Source of the DNA: a virus
IMG/VR virus record: IMGVR_UViG_3300044736_000010
Span: 1 to 24,552 of that record
Reading direction: 5' to 3' (one strand)
Length of the DNA stretch: 24,552 nucleotides
In this document: piece by piece, positions 1 to 6,023 of the stretch
How the letters are laid out: every line of letters starts with the position of its first letter
Position numbering within the stretch: position 1 is the first letter of the stretch
Made by a program: the position numbers and the translations under genes
The notes under the pieces: model-generated
Told to the model about the DNA's origin: nothing
The model's input: only the letters and a program-made list of their open reading frames with translations
The model's database searches: none

Positions 1-27
1 GCGGCCGGCCGGCTGTTCAGCGGGCTG

Positions 28-75
28 GCTCGTGAGTGAGTAACAGTGTTATGGCACTCAATGCCACTCACGAGC
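28..75. repeat. Palindrome cluster beside integrase 3' end (possible att region)
   Basis: An 11-base perfect inverted repeat (28-38, GCTCGTGAGTG, against 65-75) encloses two smaller ones: TAACA/TGTTA around position 46 and TGGCA/TGCCA at 52-56/62-66. CACTCA occurs twice and its complement is part of the left arm. The cluster lies downstream of the integrase stop codon, a common place for attP or attL in actinobacterial integrative elements. No T tract follows on either strand, so a simple intrinsic terminator is less likely. No tRNA 3' end is visible here. The att role is inference. Confidence 0.35.
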
Positions 76-139
76 GGGGTTAGCAGTGATCGATGAAGTG
101 TGCCCCGGCCCCGCTGTGGGCCTCTGACCTGCGGGAACG

Positions 140-1297
140 TCACGACGAGCCTCCGTCGGTCCGCACGGCGTCCGCAGGATCTGGTGATAGTGCCCGGCCG
201 ACGGCCTCCCGGGTCCGGTCGTCCGCGTCCGGCCAGATGTGCGCGTAAGTGTCCAGCGTGATCGCCCCGGAGGAGTGCCCCAGCCGCTTCTGCACCGTCT
301 TGACCGACTCCCCGTGACGGATCAGCAGGGACGCGTACAGGTGCCGCAGCGCGTGAAGCCCGGTCCGTGGTGGTAAGCCAGCTGCTCGCGCTGCGGGGCG
401 CCACAGGTGGGACCAGTAGTCCCGGCTTACCGGGCGCCCGCTGTCGAGGGTGAACACCAACCGGGCCTCGCGCTGCAGCGGCTTGTGCTCCTCAGTCCGG
501 TCCATGATCGTCACGGTGCGCGCGGGAAACGCGGCCAGGTGAGCCGCGAGTGCATCCAAGGTCACCTGAGCTAGAGGTACCACCCGTGCCGACTCCGCTG
601 TTTTCACCGGACCCAGATAGGGCGCCACATTCGCCAGCGTGATCAGTTGCTGATGCACGTCGACAGCCCTAACCCGGAGGAAATCCAGCCCGTCTACTTC
701 CAGACCGAAGATTTCACTCTGCCGCAACCCGGACCCGACGGCGAGATCCACTACAGCGCGGAGCCGCTCGGGCAGGACCTCCCGTAGCGCGTCGAGGGCC
801 GACAGTGCCGGGATCTCGACCTGCTTGCGTCGGGGCGGTGGGAGCCGGACCCCGTCGCACGGTGAAGAGGCGAGCACCTTGTCCCGGATGGCCGCAGCGA
901 ACACTGAGCTGACGTATCCGTAGGCGACCCGCACCGTCGAAGGCGCCAACTCGGTACCCCAGGTGGTGACCATCGCTTGCACCTGCGTCGTGCGGATAAC
1001 CCCGATCGGCAGAGCACCGATAACCGGGTAGACGTGCTTGGCGAGTGCCCGCTCGACCATGTAGGCGGTGGTCGGCCCGTGCGGGGCGGTGGCACGCCAC
1101 AGCTCGGCGCACTGGTAGAAGGTCGCCCTGCCGGCGCGAGGGTCAACGTATTGGCCCGTGACTACCGCTGCGGTTTGCTCGTCGAGCCACCGTTGAGCGT
1201 CGACCTTGCGGGCGAAGTGCCGGGCGTGCTCACGGCCTGCGGGGTCGCGGTAGCGGGCGCGCCACTTACCGTCCGGTCTCCGCTGGATGCTCGCCAA
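140..1297 (-). CDS. int: Tyrosine-family site-specific integrase
   Basis: This 385-residue protein has the size and layout of phage integrases: an N-terminal arm-binding region (about 1-55, starting with the typical MASIQRRPDGKWRARYRD), a SAM-like core-binding region (about 58-150), and a C-terminal catalytic domain. The catalytic set is visible: R192 in GSGLRQSEIFGL, K232 in GPVKTAESARVVPL, H315 and R318 in LHALRHLYASLL, H341 in LGHSSGAITLDTYAH, and nucleophile Y351. It should catalyse integration of the phage into the host chromosome and, with an excisionase, excision. It is read leftward, and its ATG lies 32 bases inside the end of the upstream repressor gene, so the two are probably co-transcribed and translationally coupled. 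No key residue is missing. The attachment target cannot be read from the sequence. Confidence 0.97.
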   Translation of the reverse strand: MASIQRRPDGKWRARYRDPAGREHARHFARKVDAQRWLDEQTAAVVTGQYVDPRAGRATFYQCAELWRATAPHGPTTAYMVERALAKHVYPVIGALPIGVIRTTQVQAMVTTWGTELAPSTVRVAYGYVSSVFAAAIRDKVLASSPCDGVRLPPPRRKQVEIPALSALDALREVLPERLRAVVDLAVGSGLRQSEIFGLEVDGLDFLRVRAVDVHQQLITLANVAPYLGPVKTAESARVVPLAQVTLDALAAHLAAFPARTVTIMDRTEEHKPLQREARLVFTLDSGRPVSRDYWSHLWRPAARAAGLPPRTGLHALRHLYASLLIRHGESVKTVQKRLGHSSGAITLDTYAHIWPDADDRTREAVGRALSPDPADAVRTDGGSS

Positions 1298-2006
1298 GGG
1301 TCTCCGTAGCAGCGTTCACCTGGCCCTGGAGGTCCCGTAGTTCGGTGAGCAGCTCGCGGGTCACGCGGCCGCGTCGCGCTGCGAGGCTTGCGGGGCTGGC
1401 GTCGGTATGGGTGCGCAGTCTCGCATCCCGCTCGGCGGCGATGCTCCTGCCCCACAGCCCGTGGCACATCAGCACGTAGACGCCGAGGTCCTCCCCGAGT
1501 GCCCGCTGCGCCCGCTCGTCGGCCTCCCCGAGTGACTGTCGGATCGCCAGGATGTCGCCTGCCTGCGGGTTGACCTGAAGCAGCTTGAGGAGCGCGGTGG
1601 CGCGGCGGTCGGCGTCCGGTTGCGGCTGGGGGTCGGGGTCATCGGGTGGTAGATCGGTGATGGTGATGCCGTCTCCGTCCCAGTTCCCGTGGAGGACCTC
1701 AGCGACCTCCCGCGCTGGCAGGACCGCGATGTTCGACAGGGCCACGTACGCGTCGAGGTCGAACAGCTCCGCGACGTCGACAGGTGTCCCGATCACGTCA
1801 CCGAGGATTCTGGTGAGAAGGAGCAGGTTCTCGACAGTGACGGGCATACCGCCGCGCTCGATCGAGGCGACCCGGGTCCGGGTCCAGGCCAGTCCGAAGT
1901 GCCGGGCGCGCGTGGCGATGTCCTCCTGACGGACTCCGGCCTGCTCGCGGATCTCCCTGACCCGCTGGCCTACGACTTCACGCACCTGCATGAGAGGACT
2001 GGGCAT
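1266..2006 (-). CDS. XRE-family HTH transcriptional regulator, probable immunity repressor
   Basis: This 246-residue protein has an N-terminal XRE/Cro-CI-type helix-turn-helix at about residues 10-70 (VGQRVREIREQAGVRQEDIA, then RVASIERGG and VTVENLLLLTRIL). The remaining 175 residues match no family I recognise and contain an acidic, proline-rich linker near 117-130. It lies upstream of, and overlaps, the integrase gene, and diverges from the excisionase-like gene across a region with two copies of one operator. That is the usual arrangement for a phage repressor. No purine-rich ribosome site precedes the ATG (the preceding bases are CCCTCCGTC), so the mRNA may be leaderless. An internal ATG at residue 6 lacks one as well. 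Being the repressor is inferred from position; it could instead be another regulator of the lysogeny decision. Confidence 0.85.
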   Translation of the reverse strand: MPSPLMQVREVVGQRVREIREQAGVRQEDIATRARHFGLAWTRTRVASIERGGMPVTVENLLLLTRILGDVIGTPVDVAELFDLDAYVALSNIAVLPAREVAEVLHGNWDGDGITITDLPPDDPDPQPQPDADRRATALLKLLQVNPQAGDILAIRQSLGEADERAQRALGEDLGVYVLMCHGLWGRSIAAERDARLRTHTDASPASLAARRGRVTRELLTELRDLQGQVNAATETLGEHPAETGR

Positions 2007-2051
2007 GGACGGAGGGTAGCGCCTCGCGCGGTCCCGGGAACACCCTCACAA

Positions 2052-2073
2052 GGTTACGTTTGTAACCGCTTGA
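2052..2073 (+). promoter_or_regulatory. Operator copy 1 (overlaps the -35 box)
   Basis: The core is an inverted repeat, GGTTAC-N4-GTAACC, followed by GCTTGA. It matches 21 of 22 bases with the reverse complement of 2104-2125. Its right end covers the first bases of the TTGACA at 2070-2075, so a bound protein would block RNA polymerase. The adjacent repressor is the likely ligand, by inference. Confidence 0.8.
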
Positions 2074-2098
2074 CATTATGTGCTGCCGGGGTTAGAGT
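2070..2098 (+). promoter_or_regulatory. Rightward early promoter (sigma70-like)
   Basis: TTGACA (2070-2075), a 17-base spacer and TAGAGT (2093-2098) give a near-consensus housekeeping promoter reading toward the excisionase-like gene. Operator copies lie at its -35 box and just downstream of its -10 box. For the leftward repressor promoter only a weak CATAAT is visible on the minus strand (complement of 2075-2080), without a good -35 box. Confidence 0.8.
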
Positions 2099-2104
2099 AG
2101 TTAT

Positions 2105-2130
2105 CAAGCGGGTACAAACGTAACCGCTTG
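2105..2130 (+). promoter_or_regulatory. Operator copy 2 (initially transcribed region)
   Basis: This 26-base palindrome has CAAGCGGGTAC, AAAC and GTAACCGCTTG as left arm, centre and right arm, with a single mismatch between the arms. Together with T2104 it is the inverted copy of the operator at 2052. It lies 6 bases after the -10 box and just before the ribosome site of the excisionase-like gene, so a bound repressor would block initiation or clearance. Confidence 0.8.
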
Positions 2131-2142
2131 GAAGGGGTTGAA

Positions 2143-2349
2143 ATGCTCGACCAGCCCGAGTACCTGACCACGAAGGAACTCGCGAAGCTCACACGAGCCA
2201 CCGAGGCCACCGTCAGATATTGGCGTCATATGCAGACAGGGCCGACCGGATTCTCCTGCGGCCGTCGCGTCCTCTACGCCCGCACCGTCGTGGAGCAGTG
2301 GCTCCGCGACCTGCAGACCGCCCCAGATGCAGTGAAGCGATCAGCCTGA
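2143..2349 (+). CDS. xis: Excisionase-like MerR-type HTH protein
   Basis: This 68-residue protein has one winged-helix/MerR-like DNA-binding domain: YLTTKELAKLTRATEATVRYW for the helix-turn-helix, then FSCGRRVLYARTVVEQWLRDL for the wing and final helix. Proteins of this size and pattern (HTH_17/excisionase families) act as recombination directionality factors or small regulators. It is the first gene after the rightward promoter, divergent from the repressor-integrase pair, which suits Xis or Cro-like function. ATG 2143 is preferred over a TTG at 2128 because GGAAGGGG (2130-2137) is correctly spaced from the ATG and because 2128 lies inside the operator palindrome. The xis symbol rests on position and fold; no direct evidence separates Xis from a regulator. 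Confidence 0.75.
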   Translation: MLDQPEYLTTKELAKLTRATEATVRYWRHMQTGPTGFSCGRRVLYARTVVEQWLRDLQTAPDAVKRSA

Positions 2350-2390
2350 CCGAAAACAGGTGGTCCCGCTCCCCAGCGTGCCAAACAAAA

Positions 2391-2420
2391 GACGCCTCAG
2401 CGTCCTACCGCCGAGGCGTC
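2391..2420 (-). terminator. Intrinsic terminator facing leftward
   Basis: GACGCCTC (2391-2398) pairs with GAGGCGTC (2413-2420), and an inner GCG/CGC stem closes a 6-base loop. Read on the minus strand the hairpin is followed by TTTTGTTT (complement of 2383-2390); on the plus strand there is no T tract. It would stop leftward transcripts entering the immunity region from the right. Confidence 0.65.
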
Positions 2421-2441
2421 CGACCAGGGAGCAGACCCTCC

Positions 2442-2852
2442 ATGACCAGTACTAATGGTACTGCAGATCCCCTAGAGGGGGACGTTGCACACGCCCCCTT
2501 CGAGCAGCTCGAACTCGACTTCGACCGCGAGCTGACCCGCACCGAACGGTTCGAGAAGTTCCACGCTGAGAACTCTCGGGTCTACGAGGCCCTAGTGGCT
2601 CTCGCCCGGGAATGGGTGACCCGCACCGGCCGCGACCGGCTCGGCATCGCCACCCTCTACGAGCGGGCCCGGTGGGATATCGCCGTCGCCACCAACGACC
2701 CCGAGTTCAAACTCAACAACAACTGGAAGACCTACTACGCGCGGCTCATCATGCTGCAGGAGCCTGACCTGGCCGGCTTGTTCGCCCGCCGCAGCTCCGA
2801 AGCTGACGTTTGGGCCGCGCTGGTCAAGCACGGTCACCGGGACGCAGCGTGA
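2442..2852 (+). CDS. Conserved phage protein of unknown function
   Basis: This is a 136-residue protein with an acidic start, then a compact helical region rich in aromatic and charged residues, including ERFEKFHAENSRVYEALVAL, REWVTRTGRDRLGIATLYER and NDPEFKLNNNWKTYYARLIM. I recognise this pattern (FHxxNxxVYxxL, then FKLNNNxxxYYARLI) from small hypothetical genes near the regulatory genes of temperate phages, but its role is not known to me. ATG 2442 is chosen because AGGGAG (2426-2431) precedes it; the open frame extends further upstream across the terminator hairpin without a ribosome site. It overlaps the next gene by 4 bases (GTGA), so the two are probably translated together. Confidence 0.85.
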   Translation: MTSTNGTADPLEGDVAHAPFEQLELDFDRELTRTERFEKFHAENSRVYEALVALAREWVTRTGRDRLGIATLYERARWDIAVATNDPEFKLNNNWKTYYARLIMLQEPDLAGLFARRSSEADVWAALVKHGHRDAA

Positions 2853-3277
2853 AAGCGGACGACGCCGGCACCTGGATCCGGCTACACGACCAGATGCCCG
2901 ACCACCCGAAGATCGGCGGCCTCAGCGACAGAGGCTTCCGACTACTCATCACCACCTGGTGCTGGTGCTCCCAACACCTAACCGACGGTCACGTCCCCGC
3001 AAAAATTTGGAGCAAACGGAGCACCCCCGCTGCGCGCCGAGAACTCGCGGAAGCGGGCCTCGTTGAAGACGCCCCCGACGGGGGTGTGTGGATGCACGAC
3101 TACCTCCACTGGCAGCGCAGCAAAGCGGAGGCCGCAGACGGCACCGAGAAGAAGAGAGCCGCAGGTCAGCGGGGCGCTCACGCCCGCTGGCACGGCCCCG
3201 CCGGGGGCTTCGACCCGGCCTGCCCACTGTGCCAGCGGGGAGCGAATGTGACCGACCTGCGACCCCGGAGCGGATAG
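2849..3277 (+). CDS. Replication-protein-like / winged-helix phage protein
   Basis: This 142-residue protein begins with a pattern I associate with phage replication initiators and related winged-helix proteins: WIRLHDQMPDHPKIGGLSD, then GFRLLITTWCWCSQHLTDGH, then ELAEAGLVEDAPDGGVWMHD and YLHWQRSKAE. The middle is basic (EKKRAAGQRGAHARWH), typical of DNA contact, and a CPLC motif lies near the end. The GTG start overlaps the preceding TGA. It is short for a full initiator: it lacks a DnaA-, helicase- or Rep-type domain, and family members I recall often carry a long variable C-terminal tail. After its stop the -1 frame stays open to 3459, so the tail may have been lost by frameshift. Function is inferred from the N-terminal pattern only. 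Confidence 0.7.
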   Translation: MKADDAGTWIRLHDQMPDHPKIGGLSDRGFRLLITTWCWCSQHLTDGHVPAKIWSKRSTPAARRELAEAGLVEDAPDGGVWMHDYLHWQRSKAEAADGTEKKRAAGQRGAHARWHGPAGGFDPACPLCQRGANVTDLRPRSG

Positions 3278-3544
3278 CAGGTGCCATAGCAAGTGCCATA
3301 GCAAACGGATGGCAGGGCGGTAGCAGAGTTAGAGATAGAGGTTCTTCGCTTCGCTCGAACCTAAGTCAAAACCTAGAACCCAACCCGAAACTCACTGCCG
3401 CCCAAACTTTTCGCTCCGCTCAAAGTTCGGTTGCCCACGCAGAATGCCAGTCACTCTGAGTAGGGGGTTATTACGCAACTCAAGTCCAAAGTAACCACAA
3501 GAGACAAGATCATCACCGATGAACGCGCAGAAAGAAGACCAGCA
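3278..3544 (+). other. Low-GC noncoding gap with two similar stem-loops
   Basis: No convincing gene occupies this 267-base gap, which is poorer in GC than its neighbours. It holds the 12-base tandem repeat and two hairpins with related loops: AGGTTC/GAACCT (3339-3344/3357-3362) around TTCGCTTCGCTC, and AACTTT/AAAGTT (3405-3410/3422-3427) around TCGCTCCGCTC. Neither is followed by a T tract. A 9-codon open frame starting ATG at 3519 ends in an ATGA overlap with the next gene (stop 3546-3548, start 3545) and could couple translation. Confidence 0.5.
3281..3304 (+). repeat. Tandem 12-base repeat
   Basis: GTGCCATAGCAA occurs twice in direct succession (3281-3292, 3293-3304), just after the stop of the replication-like gene. 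In the -1 frame it reads as the repetitive peptide AGAIASAIAN. It may be slippage-generated coding remnant or a small iteron; two copies are too few to call an origin. Confidence 0.7.
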
Positions 3545-3769
3545 ATGACAGGCTCTGCCACCAGCTTCGACACCCTCTCGGGCACCATCCGGGCAGTATT
3601 CGACCTCTCCGTATCCAAGGCCGAACTAGAAGCCTCCGTCCAGTGCGCCGAGCTGGACCTGCACAGGCTCCAAGCCGGTATCGCTGATGCGAAGCGGGAC
3701 CTCGCCGCCGCGGACCGTCAGATCCGCCGACTCAACGAAGGGAGCGCCCCTCATGGCCAGGTCGCGTAA
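3545..3769 (+). CDS. Small coiled-coil protein, unknown function
   Basis: This 74-residue soluble protein has a strongly helical middle (about 22-66) with heptad-like leucines and alternating charges: SKAELEASVQCAELDLHRLQ then AGIADAKRDLAAADRQIRRL. That predicts a coiled coil, likely an oligomerisation or partner-binding element. I do not recognise the family. It opens a run of six genes that overlap one another down to 6601, so it may be transcribed with the glycosylation cassette. AAGAAG upstream can serve as ribosome site. Confidence 0.7.
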   Translation: MTGSATSFDTLSGTIRAVFDLSVSKAELEASVQCAELDLHRLQAGIADAKRDLAAADRQIRRLNEGSAPHGQVA

Positions 3770-3968
3770 CGGCGCTAGCCGCAGCCGCCACGGGGTGAGC
3801 TACGGCGGCCGAGATATCGGCCCCTGCACCGTCGAAGGTTGCGGCGGGCAGCGGCGCGTCGCCTTCACCGACGACGGCCCCGTGGTTGCGTGCTCTCGGT
3901 GCGCTTACCGAGGCGCAGTCGACTGGCTGAAAATTCACGCCGAAATGACCAGGATGGAAGCAGCGTGA
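3753..3968 (+). CDS. Small zinc-ribbon protein
   Basis: This 71-residue protein has a basic N-terminus (MARSRNGASRSRHG) followed by a four-cysteine zinc-ribbon pattern: C-x4-C in PCTVEGCGG and C-x2-C in ACSRCAYRG, about 18 residues apart. Such modules bind nucleic acid or protein; no specific function can be assigned. ATG 3753 is chosen because GAAGGGAG (3738-3745) sits at proper distance and because upstream in-frame sequence overlaps the previous gene more deeply. It overlaps the preceding gene by 17 bases and the following glycosyltransferase by 4 bases. Confidence 0.75.
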   Translation: MARSRNGASRSRHGVSYGGRDIGPCTVEGCGGQRRVAFTDDGPVVACSRCAYRGAVDWLKIHAEMTRMEAA

Positions 3969-4942
3969 CCCGGATCTTCTTCTGGGCCGCCGACGAGGGA
4001 GGGTGCTGCTACTACCGGTGCACCCTCCCCGCCGGGGCCCTCGCCGACCGTGGCCACGGCACCCTCGTCGCCACGGTGATGCCTGACGAGTGGATGGACG
4101 CGGACGTCATCGTCGGCCAGCGGGTCTGCCAGCCCGGGTCAACCACCCGCTGGCAGCAGCTCGCCCGGGAAGGGAACTCCGCCCTGGTCTACGAAGTCGA
4201 CGACGACCTTCTCGACGTCGACCCCTCCAACGGCCCCGCCTGGAGCTTCTTCGGCCGCCCTGAGATCCGAGCCAACGTCATCCGCAACATCGAGGTAGCG
4301 GACCTCGTCACCGTCACCACCGAGCCCCTCGCGGAACGGATGCGACACTGGAACTCGAACGTCGCAATCCTCCCGAATTGCATCCCAGCGTCCCTACTCG
4401 ACGCCCCCCACTGCGCCGGCCCCAAGGGCGTCACCATCGGCTGGTCCGGGGGCGTCTCGCACCAACTGGACCTCGCGGAGGCCCACCCGGCGGTCCGTCA
4501 GTTCTTGCGCCGATACCCCGACGTCGGCCTGCACGTTATGGGCGCGGCCGGGCCCGACTTCCACCGAGGACTCCCGGCGGAGCGGGTTCGCATCACCGGC
4601 TGGATCGAATCCGTCACCGCGTTCCACCAGGCCGTGGACTTCGACATTGCCCTCGCTCCACTGCGCCCGTCCCGATTCAACCGGTCGAAGAGTGCGATCC
4701 GGTGTCTCGAAGCGGCCGCCCTCGGAATCCCAGTCGTCGCCTCGGACTTCGGCCCCTACGCCGAGTTCGTGGAGCACGGGGACACCGGGTTGCTGGTCCG
4801 CCAACCCCACGAGTGGGGCCGTCACCTGCGTGCGCTCCTCGACCCCTGGGTACGGCGAGAGATGGGCGCGAGGGCTCGCACGTTAGCCGCGCGACACACG
4901 ATCGAAGGCAACGTCGAGCTGTGGGAGAAGGCGCTGACCTGA
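3965..4942 (+). CDS. Glycosyltransferase, GT-B fold (GT4-like)
   Basis: This 325-residue protein has two Rossmann-like halves as in GT-B enzymes. The N-terminal half holds VYEVDDDLLDVDPSN (about 75-89) and VADLVTVTTEPLAERM (111-126). The C-terminal nucleotide-sugar domain begins near GVTIGWSGGVSHQLDL (155-170) and contains FNRSKSAIRCLEAAALG (238-254), followed by IPVVASDFGPYAEFV and GDTGLLV, the GT4-type donor-binding motif. It should transfer a sugar from an activated donor to an unknown acceptor. The GTG start overlaps the upstream TGA, and its own stop overlaps the next ATG by one base, so it is translated as part of the cassette. No membrane segment is visible, so it is cytoplasmic. Donor and acceptor cannot be read from sequence. 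Confidence 0.9.
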   Translation: MTRIFFWAADEGGCCYYRCTLPAGALADRGHGTLVATVMPDEWMDADVIVGQRVCQPGSTTRWQQLAREGNSALVYEVDDDLLDVDPSNGPAWSFFGRPEIRANVIRNIEVADLVTVTTEPLAERMRHWNSNVAILPNCIPASLLDAPHCAGPKGVTIGWSGGVSHQLDLAEAHPAVRQFLRRYPDVGLHVMGAAGPDFHRGLPAERVRITGWIESVTAFHQAVDFDIALAPLRPSRFNRSKSAIRCLEAAALGIPVVASDFGPYAEFVEHGDTGLLVRQPHEWGRHLRALLDPWVRREMGARARTLAARHTIEGNVELWEKALT

Positions 4943-5373
4943 TGATCGTCTACACCGGGGGGACTTTCGACCTATTCCACGCTGGGCATGCTTACCTGCT
5001 CGGCCAGTGCCGCAAGCTCGCCGGGCCGGATGGCAAGGTCGTCGTGGCGCTGAACACCTGCGCGTTTGTGGCCGCTTACAAAGGCAAGTCGCCGGTCAAC
5101 CTCTATAGCGAGCGGGAGGACGTGCTGCGGGCCTGCCGGTACGTCGACGAAGTGATCCGCAACGCCTACGGCGCCGACAGCAAACCAACCATCGAAGCCG
5201 TCCGACCCGACGTCATCGCCATCGGCATCGACTGGGCGGGCAAGGACTACTACGCGCAAATGCAGTTCACACAGCAGTGGCTCGACGACCGAGGTATCTC
5301 GCTGGTCTACCTGCCGCACCCCCGGCCGCTGTCCACATCCGAGATCAAAAACCGGATCCTGGAGACCACGTGA
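4942..5373 (+). CDS. Cytidylyltransferase-like nucleotidyltransferase (TagD type)
   Basis: This 143-residue single-domain enzyme has the nucleotidyltransferase signature GTFDLFHAGH (residues 7-16, with the HxGH catalytic motif), RYVDEV (66-71), IGIDWAGK (94-101, matching the GDDWEGK region of glycerol-3-phosphate cytidylyltransferases) and STSEIKNRI (131-139, the ISTT-type motif). Length matches TagD (about 130 residues). The family makes CDP-glycerol or a similar NDP-activated group from CTP or ATP and a phosphorylated small molecule. TagD-like, RfaE-like and FAD-synthetase-like enzymes share these motifs; the motif set favours TagD. It sits between glycosyltransferases with 1- and 4-base overlaps, which suggests that it supplies an activated precursor to them. 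Substrate is inference. Confidence 0.88.
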   Translation: MIVYTGGTFDLFHAGHAYLLGQCRKLAGPDGKVVVALNTCAFVAAYKGKSPVNLYSEREDVLRACRYVDEVIRNAYGADSKPTIEAVRPDVIAIGIDWAGKDYYAQMQFTQQWLDDRGISLVYLPHPRPLSTSEIKNRILETT

Positions 5374-6023
5374 ACACCTGGGTACTGATCCCCTGCCACC
5401 GACCCCGACTGGACGACCTCCGGGCGTCACTGTCGCACCTGAACCACCCAGCGGACCGAACCGTCATCGTCACCACCCAGCCCGACCCGATCCGCCACAC
5501 CGACACCGCAGCCACAGTGCTGCAGTACCAGCACACCGACATCAACATCAGCCGCTGGTGGAACATCGGCCTGAACTGGATCGAGCAGCACCACGAGCTC
5601 GGCCCCTACGAAGTCCTGTGCATGGAATCCGACGTCCGCATCGAATGGTCCACCCTGTCGCGGCTCCGGTCCGTGCTCCGCAGCTACAACCTCGGGATGG
5701 TCGGCGCCGACTGGTACGGCGTCGCCACCAGCGCGGTCGAGACCCGCTACAACCTCGACCCCGAAACCATCGAGCACCGCATCCCCGGTGTCTGCATGCT
5801 CGTCGCCGGCGAACTCGGAATCCGCTTCGACGAGCAGTTCCGCTGGTGGTACGCCGACGACGACTTCGAGTGGCAGCACCGCAAAGCGATGGGCACCGGC
5901 CTGGTGCGCGGCACGACGATCGAGCACGGCCCCGGACGGCCCCTCACCGGGGAGCGCGCCGACTACGCCGGAGTGGACCGGCAACGGTTCGTCGCCAAGT
6001 GGGGGAGCCCGAACATCCGATGA
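5370..6023 (+). CDS. Glycosyltransferase-like protein, GT-A type
   Basis: This 217-residue cytoplasmic protein starts like a GT-A domain (TWVLIPCHRPRLDDLRASLS, then TVIVTTQPDP). An ISRWWNIGLNW segment (60-70) is followed by VLCMESDVRI (82-91), with ESD in the place of the metal-binding DxD, and by IPGVCMLVAGELGIRFDE and FRWWYADDDFEWQHRKAMG (157-175). Those parts resemble the acceptor region of phage and bacterial family 2-like transferases. It is shorter than standard GT2 enzymes and the DxD is not canonical, so activity is less certain than for its neighbours. The GTG start overlaps the nucleotidyltransferase TGA, and the stop overlaps the next ATG (ATGA). Confidence 0.8.
   Translation: MNTWVLIPCHRPRLDDLRASLSHLNHPADRTVIVTTQPDPIRHTDTAATVLQYQHTDINISRWWNIGLNWIEQHHELGPYEVLCMESDVRIEWSTLSRLRSVLRSYNLGMVGADWYGVATSAVETRYNLDPETIEHRIPGVCMLVAGELGIRFDEQFRWWYADDDFEWQHRKAMGTGLVRGTTIEHGPGRPLTGERADYAGVDRQRFVAKWGSPNIR

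Noticed and set aside
2128-2142. TTG start for the excisionase-like gene
   Set aside because: It lies inside the operator palindrome and has no ribosome site, while ATG 2143 has GGAAGGGG at proper distance.
3487-3497. Further repressor operator (AAAGTAACC)
   Set aside because: Only one half of the core is present; isolated GTAACC occurs elsewhere inside genes by chance.
5427-5984. 185-residue open frame on the minus strand inside the GT-A-type gene
   Set aside because: It is antisense to a supported gene, with biased Val/Gly/Ala composition and no domain.
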